Assembly: GCA_033060915.1 (NCBI GenBank) | Contig: CM065379.1 | Coordinates: 26,838,318-26,902,317 of the forward strand | Source of the DNA: Euryodendron excelsum | Lineage: Eukaryota; Streptophyta; Magnoliopsida; Ericales; Pentaphylacaceae | DNA: 64,000 nucleotides | Direction: 5' to 3' | Shown here: one piece after another, positions 1-10,739 of the stretch | Layout: every line of letters begins with the position of its first letter | How positions within the stretch are numbered: position 1 is the first letter of the stretch | Program-made: the position numbers and the translations under genes | The notes under the pieces: model-generated | Seen by the model: the letters and a program-made list of their open reading frames with translations, nothing else | Told to the model about the DNA's origin: nothing | Databases searched by the model: none

Positions 1-864
1 CTTTCTTCCAATCAAATCAATCTCTTTTCAATCGGACTCCTGTCCGAACTACGACTGACCTGATTCCCCCAAATGGATACGTAGGCAACCTTCATAGGTG
101 CGGTCACAACACTTTTCAAACTTTCAATTCCACCCTCATGGGTGCGGTCTCCACATTTTCAAATCTCAAATTCCAATCTATTTTTAAAGTTCCAATTTCA
201 AAATTTTTATTTTCAAATTTCTATTTCCAAATTTTCAAACTTTCCAATTTCAATTCCATCTCTTCAAATCTATTTTCAAATCAATCTCTTTTCAAATCTA
301 TTTTCTTAACTTGTACTTGCATATCATGCATCATGTTAGTTTCTTTTCAAGCATTGTTTTTCAAAGTGGATAGGATTGAACTATAGTTAGTCGAAGACTC
401 TCATAGGTGAATCTAGGGTAGATTGACATGTAGGTATCGAAAGGGCGGGGTAGGGTGACTGCTTAGTGCGTCTTCCCCACACGTAACCAACTTTCGAACC
501 TAGAATCACTGATTTCAAAGACCAAAAAGGAGTTATTTTTCAAAAAGGGCTAAATATTTTCCAAAGGTTGCCAAACAGCCTGTTTTCTTTAAAACCCTCT
601 CTTGAGGTGGTATTTTCAAAAACCTTTTTCCAAAAACCCTAAGTGTAGTCTTCGGATTATTCTTAGTTTTTAGGTGACCTAACTCACCTTAATCAAGTTA
701 GATGGCAACTCCAAATCTTTTTCAAAAAGCCCTTTATTCAAATCAATTTTCAATTCAAACCTAGTCGCACTCATTCTTTTAGGACGGTGAGTTCTAACGA
801 GAGAGTACAACATTTTTCCCGCTTGTGTGAGTATTCCTCAAGTGCAAAAAATCTGGGCGCGACA
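1..864 (+). mobile_element. Element A 5' LTR, 3' end only
   Basis: Right end of a Tat/Ogre-type LTR; the rest lies left of the window. It ends in GGGCGCGACA, directly before a primer binding site. It aligns without net length change to 21,633-22,496, the last 864 bp of the LTR downstream of A's pol gene. By eye about 35 bases differ (roughly 4%), so the two are taken as the LTR pair of one element. Short reading frames here come from T- and C-rich low-complexity DNA and are not genes. Confidence 0.9.
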
Positions 865-866
865 GC

Positions 867-884
867 TGGCGACTCTACTGCGGA
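867..884 (+). other. Element A primer binding site (tRNA-Arg type)
   Basis: Begins TGGCGACTC two bases after the LTR end. Element C has the perfect form TGGCGACTCCGCTGGGG, which is complementary to the 3' end plus CCA of a plant tRNA-Arg, the primer known for Ogre elements. A's copy has about three mismatches, in keeping with decay after insertion. Confidence 0.85.
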
Positions 885-2315
885 CACTTAGAGGGTTAGG
901 CCGTAATCGTGTCTTTTTACCCTTCACCTATGTAGAGTCTTCAATTAACTTGGTTCAATCCTATTCACTTTAAATTTTCAAAACTAAATTTTCAAAGTTG
1001 TTTTCAAAAAAAAAAAAAACATGCATTTATTCACATTATCTTGTATTCTATTTGTCATCCACATACTAACACTTGCATCTTTGTTTTATAGGTGCGCTTT
1101 TTGCTTAAGTTTTATTAACTGCTTTGCATGAATGTGATGTACAGAATGAATGGGAGTTGTTGGGCCCTTTCCTCCACTTTTAAAAATCACACACACACTG
1201 CATGTGTACTTGCATTCTGCATAATTGCATACCCTGATATGTCCTTTCTAGTTAGAAAGGGGGAACGATATATTGGTTATGGGCAAGATGCTGTGTCAGT
1301 TTGTTCGCCTACGGCCTCTTGATGGTTCCCCCGCTCGGATCACCAACCGATCATGGCACCACCTCGGGGAGTGGGCCTAGGTTTGAAGATCCGGGGACCG
1401 AGCCTTTTTAGGACGCATTAGTCAACCCTCAACCTCATACTCATATAGACACCATGCATAGCTGAACCTCTGCCGGATTTAAGACACGAGCACCGTTTTC
1501 AAAATCACGGAGGAAATGGCGACTACTCTTACTTTCATTCATACTTGTCTATTCCTACTGTTATACTGACTGTATTTATACTGTTATAATGCCTGTCTAA
1601 CTGTTCATACATGCATGTTTACTTCAATTGTACCTTCTCTCCTTATACTTTTTGCATATTTATGTTCATGCATTCAATATCCCATGTCAAGACAAGAGTT
1701 CCAAGTAACTCAAGTCACTGCATTCTCATGCATATGATCAACCCGTTGAGAGTGACACCAAGGTTACTCTCCTTTGCATTAAACCTACCCAAACCCTAAG
1801 GGTTCCCACGTAACCCTAAGGACTCATCGCATGCACACCAATCCATTTCATAAGAAGGGCCCCAATCCCTCTATGCTCATGGAGATAGGGTTGCTAAGAA
1901 GACAAGGGGCAATCAATTAACAAGGTCTCTCAGCGACCTCCTCAACATCAAATCCAAGGAAGGCGAATCCGAAGACTCAATAGTAGTTTAGGATCTCCTT
2001 TTGTAAAAGTAGATAGGTGGAAGTCCAAAGGAAAATGTTCCCCCTCCCCCTATTAAAATGTATTTCAATTCTTTTGTATCTCAAACCCCAAAATTTAATG
2101 TACTTTATTTTTATGACTGAATGCATAGATGATTGAAGGTTCCTACCTGACGGTAAGGTGTCTGCATACAGGGGCAAATCCCCTATCTCCAATAGTGGGC
2201 CAATACATCATGGCTAGTTTCCCTCCTAAAGAGGGGCACCCTAGGACATGCATTGCATAGATTCCTCCAGGAACCAAACTCTAATTTGTGACTGTTGTCG
2301 TCATTGTTATAGGTA
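885..2315 (+). other. Element A untranslated leader
   Basis: About 1.4 kb without a convincing gene, closely similar to the leaders of B (33,399-34,829) and C (44,843-46,353). It holds an 8-bp perfect hairpin (1,243-1,260), a splice-acceptor-like pyrimidine tract ending ATAG near 1,092, and another ending TTATAG just before the ATG at 2,316. A 64-codon frame at 1,128 exists but has no family features. The similarity of the leader in three copies suggests RNA signals such as packaging or splicing; that is inference. Confidence 0.7.
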
Positions 2316-4115
2316 ATGAGTACTAGTCCAACTTCCTCTATAATAGTGAAGGCCATGGTTCACAAGCTTCAGGAGAACATACCGTTGGAAAGCGGGAATG
2401 TTAGCGGGAACCCCCTGTGCAACCCACTTACCGCAATCTCAGAAAGGACAATTCCTGCCTTGGAGGAGCCCGAATACCAAGATTCTTCCTTCCTAACCAC
2501 GCAATCTTATCAACATGACATGAACCTAACCATAGGAGCTTTACTGGACCCTTCCCATTATCCCCTTGTCCTTACTATGTTGCTCGAACCTGAACCCATG
2601 ATCGCTATGGCTCGACCTGAACCTCAAACCAACAACCAAGGAGACATACGACCTAAGCTACCTTTAGTCTTGCCAAAGAAGTCGAATGTGCCCACCACTC
2701 TACCCGTCCTCACTAACCCTTCACCTGTAGCAATCCCTTTGCTCGTAAATCCAAGGATAACTCTTCCCACCATAACCCAAACACCAATACCCAGTCTTCA
2801 TAACGTCCCATGGAATTACCCACCTGATAAGGGCATCAGAGAGCCCGTAACAAAAATAGGGGGGATGACTTAGTCAGGGCGCCTTTATACCTCTGTTGAA
2901 GTGGAAAGAAAAAGGAAGGGGAAGGAAAAAGAAGGAGAGTGCTCCAACCAACCAACAGATCAGGAGATGTCAGAATTCACCAAAGCTTTAGAAAAGGTCG
3001 ATTACGATATCATGGAACAGCTTAGGAAAGCTCCAGCCTATATTTCGATGTTGGGTTTGCTGCTCACTTCTGAGGTGCACCGGAATGCTTTAATAAAGAT
3101 CCTCAAGGATGCTCATGTGCCCGAGAGTTTCACGCCAGATAATCTACATGACATGGTCAGTCTCATTATGGCCCCAAACATCATCACTTTCTCTGATGAC
3201 AAGATTCCGGCTGATGGAATAGGCCATACCGGGGCTTTGCATATCGCCGTAAGAACAAGAGGAAGAATGGTAGCCAAAGTATTGATAGATAATGGGTCGG
3301 CATTGAATGTGTGCCCATATTCTACTCTAGAAAGGCTGGGAATGGACCAAACTTACTTGAAAAATAGTGGTATGATCATCCGTGCCTTTGATGGTTCTCG
3401 GAGGGAAGCCATGGGGGAAATTGAAATGCCTGTTGAGATAGGACCAATAACCTTCACAATTAAATTTCAAGTTTTACACATTCCGGCTATCTATAACTTG
3501 CTGTTAGGAAGGCCCTGGATTCATTCGGCTGGCGCGGTTCCTTCTAGTCTTCATCAAAAAGTTAAGTTCATCGTGGGCTCTAAGCTAATCGCTATTTTCG
3601 CTGAAAAAGAGCTCGTTGTATACAAAGTTGACATCATTGCATCTGACACTAAACTGCCCTCTTGTTTTCAATCGTTCGAATATATCACTGTCGTGCAGAA
3701 GGAAGATCAAGTGAAGCCAAATTATTCCAAGAACTCTCAGATGGTAGTACGGTACTTTAAAGAAAATGGTTTCCATCCGGGCAAAGGCTTAGGGAGATGT
3801 TTACAAGGAAGACCAAAAATTGTAGAAATACCGTCAGCTGAACCCACTTTTGGGTTGGGACATGAACCCACAAAAAGAGAAAGAATAGAAGCAGCGCGGA
3901 AGAAAAAGGCTAATAAGAAAGCTGTCATGGAACTATCGGACCAATTCAAGCAGTTAGACATAGGGAAAGGAACACTTGTATTAAGTAATAAGAAGAGAAA
4001 AGTCCAAGGAGAAGCGCCCGTCATGACAACCAGCATCGGAGTAACCCAAGATGGATCCATTCGAGCGATGTTGCCAGGCGAAAAGTTGCATAATAGAGCA
4101 ACTGATTCGCCATAA
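2316..4115 (+). pseudogene. Element A protease ORF without gag
   Basis: One reading frame of about 600 codons broken by a TAG at 2,871. The first 185 residues are Pro-rich and unrecognised. The usual Gag core and its C-H-H-C knuckle are absent. Next comes the usual Tat linker (VPWNY, GGMT), then a retroviral-type aspartic protease with active site LIDNGSALNV, where DNG is normal for the lineage. Downstream are FDGSRRE, LLGRPWIHSAGAVPS and a G-patch-like stretch (ENGFHPGKGLGR), then a Lys-rich tail. The protease would process the polyprotein in the particle. The start is the first ATG after the acceptor-like TTATAG. Relative to element B, about 67 bp near the 3' end are deleted. Nonfunctional as it stands; family assignment is secure. 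Confidence 0.88.
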
Positions 4116-4224
4116 ACTTTGTCCTTTTAAATTTATTTGTCTTAACTTTTTAAAATCAAGTTATCAATGAATAAAATAATATCCCTTTCTTATTTGATTT
4201 ATTGTACACTATTTTCCATGCCAG
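4116..4224 (+). other. Possible Ogre-type intron end between pro and RT
   Basis: A T-rich spacer separates the protease stop from the RT region and ends TTTTCCATGCCAG before GG at 4,225, a good plant 3' splice site. Ogre elements are known to carry an intron at this place. The donor is not clear; A has lost about 67 bp here compared with B, possibly including it. Confidence 0.45.
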
Positions 4225-5671
4225 GGACCCTTGCATCCGATATCCAACTCAGCTAATCCAGGGAATGTCAATCTTGATAAATGATGACTTGAACACCGAG
4301 TTTGATTACCAACAACTGGGAATTGAAGAAGATGTAAATTTTACAGAGGAGGTGCCAGGGGAAATTCGGGAACAAATAGAAAGACATGAGAATCGTAATA
4401 CCCCAAACATTGAGGAAACGGAAGCCGTTAATTTGGGAAATGAAGGGGATCCGAAAGAGTTTAGAATCGGTACAGGCCTAGATCAATGGCAGCGCAAAGA
4501 ATTATTGCAACTTCTGCGTGCATACTTGGATGTTTTCACATGGTCCTATCAAGACATGCCCGGATTAGATGAATCCATTGTGGAACATAGACTACCTTTG
4601 AACCCGTAGATGAAACCCTTTAAGCATAACTTAAGAAGATTGAAACCCGAATAGAGCCTAAAAATCAAGGAGGAGGTGATTAAACAATTCTAGGCAGGGT
4701 TTCTGCAAGTGGTAGAGTATCCCCAATGGCTGGCTAATATTGTCCTGGTACCTAAGAAAGATGGCAAGGTGCGGATGTGCATTGACTTTTGGGACCTCAA
4801 CAGGGCCAGTCCAAAGGATGATTTTCCTCTTCCCCACATAGACTTGCTTGTTGACAACACAGCAGGTCATGGAATGTTTTCTTTCATGGACGATTTTTCA
4901 GGATATAATCAGATCAAGCTGGCTGAAGAAGATCGGGAGAAGACTGCTTTCATTACCCCCTGGGGAGTATACTGTTATAAGGTCATGCCATTCGGGCTTC
5001 GCAACGCAGGGGAAACCTACCAAAAAGCCATGGTAACTTTATTCCATGACACAATGCATCAGGAAGTAGAGATTTATGTGGATGACATGATCGTCAAGTC
5101 CAAGCAACGGAAGGACCACGTGTTCAACTTACGGAAGGTGTTTGATCGCCTCCGTAGATATCAGCTTAAGCTAAATCCGGCCAAATGCACATTCGGAGTA
5201 TCTTCAGGGAAATTATTGGGGTTTATAGTCAATGAAAAGGGGATAGAGGTTGATCCTGCCAAGGTAAAGTCCATTGTTGAAATGCCTACACCAAAAGGGG
5301 AAAAGGAGGTTCGGTCTTTTATAGGAAAGTTAAACTTTATTAGCAGGTTCATCGCCCAAATGAGTCACCTATGCGAACCTATTTTCAAGCTCCTTAAGAA
5401 AGACGTTCCAAAAGAGTGGGATGATAACTGTCAAATGGTGTTTGAGAAAATTAAAGAATATCTTCGAAATCCCCCTATCCTAGTGGCACCAACCCCGGGG
5501 CGTCCTTTGCTGATGTACATGACAGTGTTAGATACTTCTATGGGATGCGTCTTGGGGCAGCATGATGAAACGGGGAGAAAAGAGCAAGCCATTTACTACC
5601 TCAGTAAGAAATTTCTACCATATGAAGCGAAGTATTCCGATCTCGAGAAAACCTGTTGCGCATTAGCCTAG
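4202..5671 (+). pseudogene. Element A reverse transcriptase and first RNase H (pol, part 1)
   Basis: Start of the pol frame. Order: N-terminal linker ending GLDQWQ, FTWSYQDMPG and IVEHRLPL; RT with LANIVLVPKKDGKVRMCIDF, SPKDDFPLPHID, MPFGLRNAGETYQ and catalytic YVDD (5,075-5,086); RT connection; then the gypsy-type RNase H (TVLDTSMGCVLGQHD, YYLSKKF). It copies element RNA into cDNA. The frame is intact in register but carries TAG stops at 4,607, 4,652, 4,691 and 5,669. At 4,607 and 4,691 element B has CAG, and at 5,669 it has TGG. The usual FRDLN reads FWDLN here. Translation probably begins in the upstream exon, so 4,202 is only where the frame opens. Confidence 0.93.
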
Positions 5672-6280
5672 GCAACTCACAGGCTTCGACACTACATGCT
5701 CTATCATACCACCTTCCTCATCTCTCAAATGGATCCCCTCAAGTATATATTCGAGAAACCAACCCTGTCCAGCAGAATTGCTCGATGGCACATGATCCTG
5801 TCAGAATTCGACATTATGTTCACTACTCGTAAAGTAGTCAAAGGGCAGGTGATAGCTGATTATCTGGCTGAGAACCCCATTGATGATTATCAATCCATGG
5901 AGCCCCAATTTCCTGATGAAAATATACTATGCGTTGATGGTACATCTAAAGAGCAAGAACCAGCCGGGTGGAAGATGTTTTTCGACGGCGCTGCTAACAA
6001 AAGGGGAGCCGGCATTGGGGCAATAGTAGTATCAAGAACCGGCAGTCATTATCCTATTGTAGTTAAGCTACAACTTGAACTCTGTACTAATAACATCGCC
6101 GAATATGAGGCTTGCATCCTGGGATTAAGATTGGCATTAGAAATGAGGATTGATGAATTGGTTGTTCTTGGTGATTCAGATTTGGTCATTTAGCAATCCA
6201 AGGACGTGTACCATACTCGAGATGCCAAACTCTCCCCGTATCATCAACAGGTCAAGGACTTGTGTTAGCTATTCAAAAGC
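5672..6280 (+). pseudogene. Element A second (Tat-type) RNase H, pol part 2
   Basis: Same frame as RT. After the end of the first RNase H (FLISQMDPLKYIFEKP, ARWHMILSEFDI) comes a second RNase H with the acidic residues in FFDGAAN, NIAEYEA and LGDSDLVI, then FADALATLA further on. A second, archaeal-like RNase H is a known mark of the Tat lineage. TAG stops lie at 6,191 and 6,266. The stop at 6,191 is shared with element B (38,770), while at 6,266 B has CAG. It would remove RNA from RNA:DNA hybrids. Confidence 0.88.
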
Positions 6281-6669
6281 GTGGATTTTCGTCACGTGCC
6301 CCAAATAGAGAACAGCTTCGCCGATGCCTTGGCTACATTGGCTGCAGCAATCAAGGTCGATAGGGGCACTGAAATACCCCCTCTACAGATCTTTACCAGG
6401 GATGTCCCCTCTTATTGTCTACATACAACTATTGAACCTCATGAGAAACTGTGGTTTTATGACATCCAGAGGTATATTCAAGCCAGGACGTTCCCCGATG
6501 CGGCAACACAACGCGATAGGAAGACCATTTGTCGTTTGGCGGGACACTATTTCATGGCTGGAAATGAGCTTTTTAGGAGATCATGGTTCGGACCTCTAAG
6601 ATGTGTCAATACCGCCGAAGCCAAAGTTATCATAGAGGAAGTGCACGAGGGAGTTTGCGGCCCCCACAT
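6281..6669 (+). pseudogene. Element A integrase N-terminal part, cut by solo LTR S1
   Basis: Continues the pol frame: DFRHVPQIENSFADALATLA closes the second RNase H, followed by the RNase H-integrase linker (WFYDIQRYI) and the start of the integrase zinc domain (EVHEGVCGPH). It is cut at 6,669, where LTR S1 begins. The intact order is seen in element B at 39,200-39,260, where the same sequence runs on without a break. Residues after 6,669 read into the LTR and are artefact. Confidence 0.92.
6665..6669. repeat. Target site duplication of S1, left copy (CACAT)
   Basis: CACAT directly left of S1. The same five bases follow S1 at 12,065-12,069, and element B has the site once, undisturbed. Confidence 0.95.
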
Positions 6670-7559
6670 TGTCACACCCAGATTTTTTGCACTCGAGGAA
6701 TACTCACCCAAGCGGGAAAAATACTGTACTCTCTCGTTAGAACCCACCCTCCTAAAAGAATGAGTGCGACTAGGTTTGAATTGAAAAATTGGTTTGAATA
6801 AAGGGCTTTTGAAAAAGATTTGGAGTCGCCACCTAACTTGATTAAGGTGAGTTAGGTCACCTAAAAACTAAGAGTAATCCGAAGACTACACTTAGGGTTT
6901 TGGAAAATGATTTTGAAAAACATCTCCTCAAGAGAGGGTTTTTAAGGAAAACAGGTTGTTTGGCAACCTTTGGAAAACATTTAGCCCCTTTTTTGAAAAA
7001 TAACTCCTTTTGGTCTTTGAAAACAGCGATTCTAGGTTCGGGGGTCGGTTACGTGTAGGGAAGACGCACTAAGCTATCACCCTACCCCGCCCTTTCGGTA
7101 CCTACATGTCAATCTACCCTAGATTTACCTATGAGAGTCTTCGACTAACTATAGTTCAACCCTATTCACTTTGAAAAACAATGTTTGAAAACTAATTTAG
7201 CATGATGCATGATATACAAGTGCAAGATGAAAGAATTGGAAAATAGAAATTGATTTGATTTGAAAATAGATTTGAAAAGATGGAATTGAAATTGGAAACT
7301 TTGAAAACTTGGAAATAGGAAATTGAAAATAGAAATTTTGAAATTGAAATTTGAAAATTGATTGGAATTTGAAATTTGGAAAGATTTTGGAAACCACACC
7401 CATGAGGGTGGAATTGAAAGTTTGAAAAGTATTGTGACCGCACCTATGAAGGTTGCCTACGTATCCCTTTAGAGGAATCAGGTCAATCGTAGTTCGGACC
7501 GGAGTTCGATTGAAAAGAGAAGGGTTGATTTGAAAGAAAGAGATGGAATTGGAAAAAAA

Positions 7560-9240
7560 GAAATTGAATTGAAAATTGGATTTGATTTGAGATTAGAAGA
7601 GGAGATTGGAAATTGAAATTGAAAAGATTGGACTTTGATTTGAAGAGATTGATTTTGGAAAGACTTGGTTTTGGAGAGATGGAAGTTTAGGAAACCTAGA
7701 CTTAGGAAAGATAGGAGACCTAGGGAAGACTTGAGATTAAGAAAGATTGGATTGGAATGTTGGATTTGGAAAATTTAGAAAGATTGGATTTTTGAATTAG
7801 GAAAGGTCCGTTTTAGGAAGGTTTCGTTTTCGGAAAGTTTTGAAATTAGGAAAGTTTTAGGTTTAGGAAAGTTTTCAAAAAAGGAAAGGTTTTCAGATTA
7901 GGAAAGTTCCCAAATTAGGAAAGTTTTGAAAATCGGAAAGTTTTGATTTTAGAAATGTTTTGAAAAAGGGAAGTTTTGAATTTGGAAAGCTTTGAAAACA
8001 AGGAAGTTTTGAAAATAAGAAAAGTTTCGTTTTGGGAAAGGTTTGAGAAAGGAAAGTTTTCAATTTAGGAAATGTTTGAAAAAAAGGAAATTTCAACTTA
8101 AGAAAGTCTTGAATTTAGAAAGTTTTGAATTTAGAAAAGTTCTAGATTTAAAAAGATTTTGAAGTTTTGGAAAGTTTAGAATTTAGAAAGTTTTTAGGTT
8201 TAGAAAGATTTAACTTAAGAAGATTTCAAATTTAGAAAGTTTTGAATTTGGAAGCTTAGAATTTTAGAAAGATTTGAAATTTAGAAAGTTTAGGATTTAG
8301 AAAGTTTTAGAGTTTTAGAAAATCTTGAAATTAGGAAAAGCTTGAGTTTAGGAAAGGTTTGAAAACTTAGATTTGAAAAAGATTTTGGAAAAGGGTAGAA
8401 TTAGGAAAGGGTTGAACTAGGAAAGATTTAAAAGTTTAGTTTTAAAGTTTAGGAAAGATTTTTATGTTCAAGTTTTTAAAAACTTAAGGTTTAAGAAAGT
8501 GGGAGTTTAGGAAGGATTCGAATTAGGAAAGAGTTGGATTTTGAAACTTAAGGAAAGATTTAAAGTTTGGGTTTAGGAAACTTATGGCTTAGGAAGGAAT
8601 TGAATTAAGAAAGGTTTGAGATTAGGAAGGATTGGATTTGGTTTCTAAAAGAGAAAGGTTTGATTTTGTTTTCAAAAACGGAGGATAGGATCTAGTTTCC
8701 TAAACGGGGAGATTTGATTTGGTTTCCTAAAGGGGAAGATAGGATTTGACGAGGATTTGGAAAGGGGGATTCTAGAAACCCTAGGTTTGGAAAATTATAG
8801 TTTTGACGTAGAAAATAGGTTTTGAAAACATGGATAGTTTTGATGTAGAAAACAAAAGATTTTGGAAACCTAGGTTTAGGGCAAAGTTTAAAAATCATGT
8901 TTTTGGAAAGAAAACTAGGGTTTCCTAATTGTGGTTTCTAGGGCTTGACTTGGGCTCTAAGGAAAGAGTTTTCTTTGGAAAACGCATTTTTGGAAACAAA
9001 GGTTTTCTAGAAGGGAATCCTAGGGAGGAGTTTTTTTTGGAAAGCATGTTTTTGGAAACGTAGAGTTTAGAAAGAAAATCCTATAGGGGAATTTCTAGAA
9101 GGAAGATTTCGGGAGGAGAGTTTTTAGAAAGATTTTTAGGGAGTGTTTTTAGAAAATGAATTTTGAGGAAAGAAAGTTTTGGAAAAGAGTTGAAAAAGAG
9201 AGTTTTAGGAAGAGATTTTTAAAGAGTTTTTGGAACGTGT
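7560..9240 (-). repeat. Degenerate purine-rich low-complexity tract in S1
   Basis: About 1.7 kb of degenerate units of the form GGAAAGTTTTGAATTTA, roughly 15-20 bp long. On the minus (LTR sense) strand it is C/T-rich (TTTCCTAAATTCAAAAC). The same tract occupies the U5 part of every LTR of this family in the window. No gene. Confidence 0.85.
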
Positions 9241-10141
9241 AAAAACATCTCACTTTCCTAAAGCGATTCTAGCCATAAGAAGGCGAGAACCACTTTAAGA
9301 AAGTGGTTTTGAAAACAAGGTTTGAAAATATAGACCAAAAGGCCACTTTTAATATAACACTTTCCTAAAGCAACCCTAGCCATGGAAAGGCTAGAATCAT
9401 CCTAGGATTGTGATTTTGAAAACATGTTTTTTTTGAAAAAGAGCTTTTGATGCAATTTTGAAAACAAGCTTGAAAACGCTTTGAAAAACAACTTTGAAAA
9501 CGAGTTTTGGAAGATGCAAGACTATGATATGCACAATGCAATTTGGGGTCGTGAACATACAAGGTTAAGGCTTCACCACATAATCAAGGGGGGCCGGACC
9601 CACGTGGTCTTTGGTTAGACTAGAAGAAAGCCCCCGACACGGTGACTCTCCCATAGTCCAATCCTACACATGGACCGAGAATCCCCTTGTTTCAAGCATG
9701 CAAAGAAAGGGGGGAGAAAGAGATGGGGTGATTAAAATAGAGAAAACCCAAGTGGGTTGGAGAGAGAAGAGAGAGGGGGAAAGTGCAGAAAATTAAATAG
9801 GGAGCCTACCTTGTTTCTTGTTTATTTTGAGTGCCGTGCAGTCTTCGGTCTTCGGTCTTGATCTTCACCCTTCAGTCTTCAAAGGTTGTCTTCAAGCTTT
9901 GGAGGGCTGCTCTTCAAGTCTTCAGAGAGTGGTTGAATGCTATTGTATGAGTGTATGGGGAAGTGTATGAGTGTATGGGAGGCTAGGGTTTTGTGTATAG
10001 TGGCTAGGGTTTAGTGTAGGGTGGCTAGGTTTTGGAGAATTTAAGGAAACTAGGGTTTTTGGAGGTGCTCGAGCTCCGTATATCGAATTGTGTGATTTCT
10101 AGGTTCAGTTTGCAGACCCCTTTTACGTTGATCGAGGCTCT

Positions 10142-10150
10142 GTATTTATA
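10142..10150 (-). promoter_or_regulatory. TATA box of S1
   Basis: TATAAATAC on the minus strand, followed by AGAGCCTC as in every sister LTR. It marks the U3 promoter, with GGCGCC palindromes just upstream in LTR sense. Confidence 0.8.
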
Positions 10151-10159
10151 GAAGTTGGA

Positions 10160-10390
10160 CAAGCCTGGCGCCTGTTGCAGTGGCGCCAGGGCAAAATTTA
10201 TACTGGCGCCACTAGGAGTGGCGCCAGGCCATTTTTTGGCTTGGCGCCACTGCTAGTGGCGCCAGCCATTTAGGAAACCAAGGCAAAATTTATACTGGCA
10301 CCACTAGGAGTGGCGCCAGGCCATTTTTTGGCTTGGCGCCAGGCCATTTTTTGGCTTGGCGCCACTGCTAGTGGCGCCAGCCATTTAGGA
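10160..10390 (-). repeat. GGCGCC palindrome cluster upstream of the TATA box in S1
   Basis: Several units of the type TGGCGCCACTGCTAGTGGCGCCA separated by ATTTTTTGGCTTGG-like spacers, partly duplicated (compare 10,190-10,270 with 10,280-10,390). Each unit is an inverted repeat. Similar clusters lie near 19,015-19,115, 26,360-26,430, 30,420-30,525, 41,220-41,310 and 51,750-51,815. Confidence 0.85.
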
Positions 10391-10739
10391 AACAATTAAG
10401 GTCGGCAAGCAACGTATCTTTGACTAGATTTGGGAGCCTATACTAGTGACTACCATGTAAACTTTAGCCTGGCTTCACTAGGAGTGACTCCAGAAAGTCC
10501 GGGAATGATTTGAAGGAGTCGGGAGTGGCCCGGAAGGCCGGAAAGGAGCAGGAACACTTAAAATAGTGTCCTGGAGGTATTTGACTTGAAAAGTGAGGAT
10601 TGGATGTGTCGGAAAGGTTGACCGAGCCTTTAGGGGCAAAACGGTCAATTGGACCGGAAAACTGCCGGGACAGACTCAAATTGTCCCGGAAGAAGACTTG
10701 GGATCTGGAAACATTATTTAGAATGTTCCCAGAGATTTC

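Noticed and set aside
138..386. Recurrent 64-91-codon frames in LTR ends (also near 7,192, 21,730, 32,590, 44,022)
   Set aside because: They lie in T/C/A-rich low-complexity DNA, occur in several frames and both strands at once, and recur only because the LTR is repeated.
1128..1322. 64-codon leader frame conserved in A and C
   Set aside because: Conservation extends equally outside the frame, B lacks the same open frame, and no domain is seen.
3737..4060. 107-codon antisense frame over the protease gene, present in A and B
   Set aside because: It is the shadow of the conserved sense frame.
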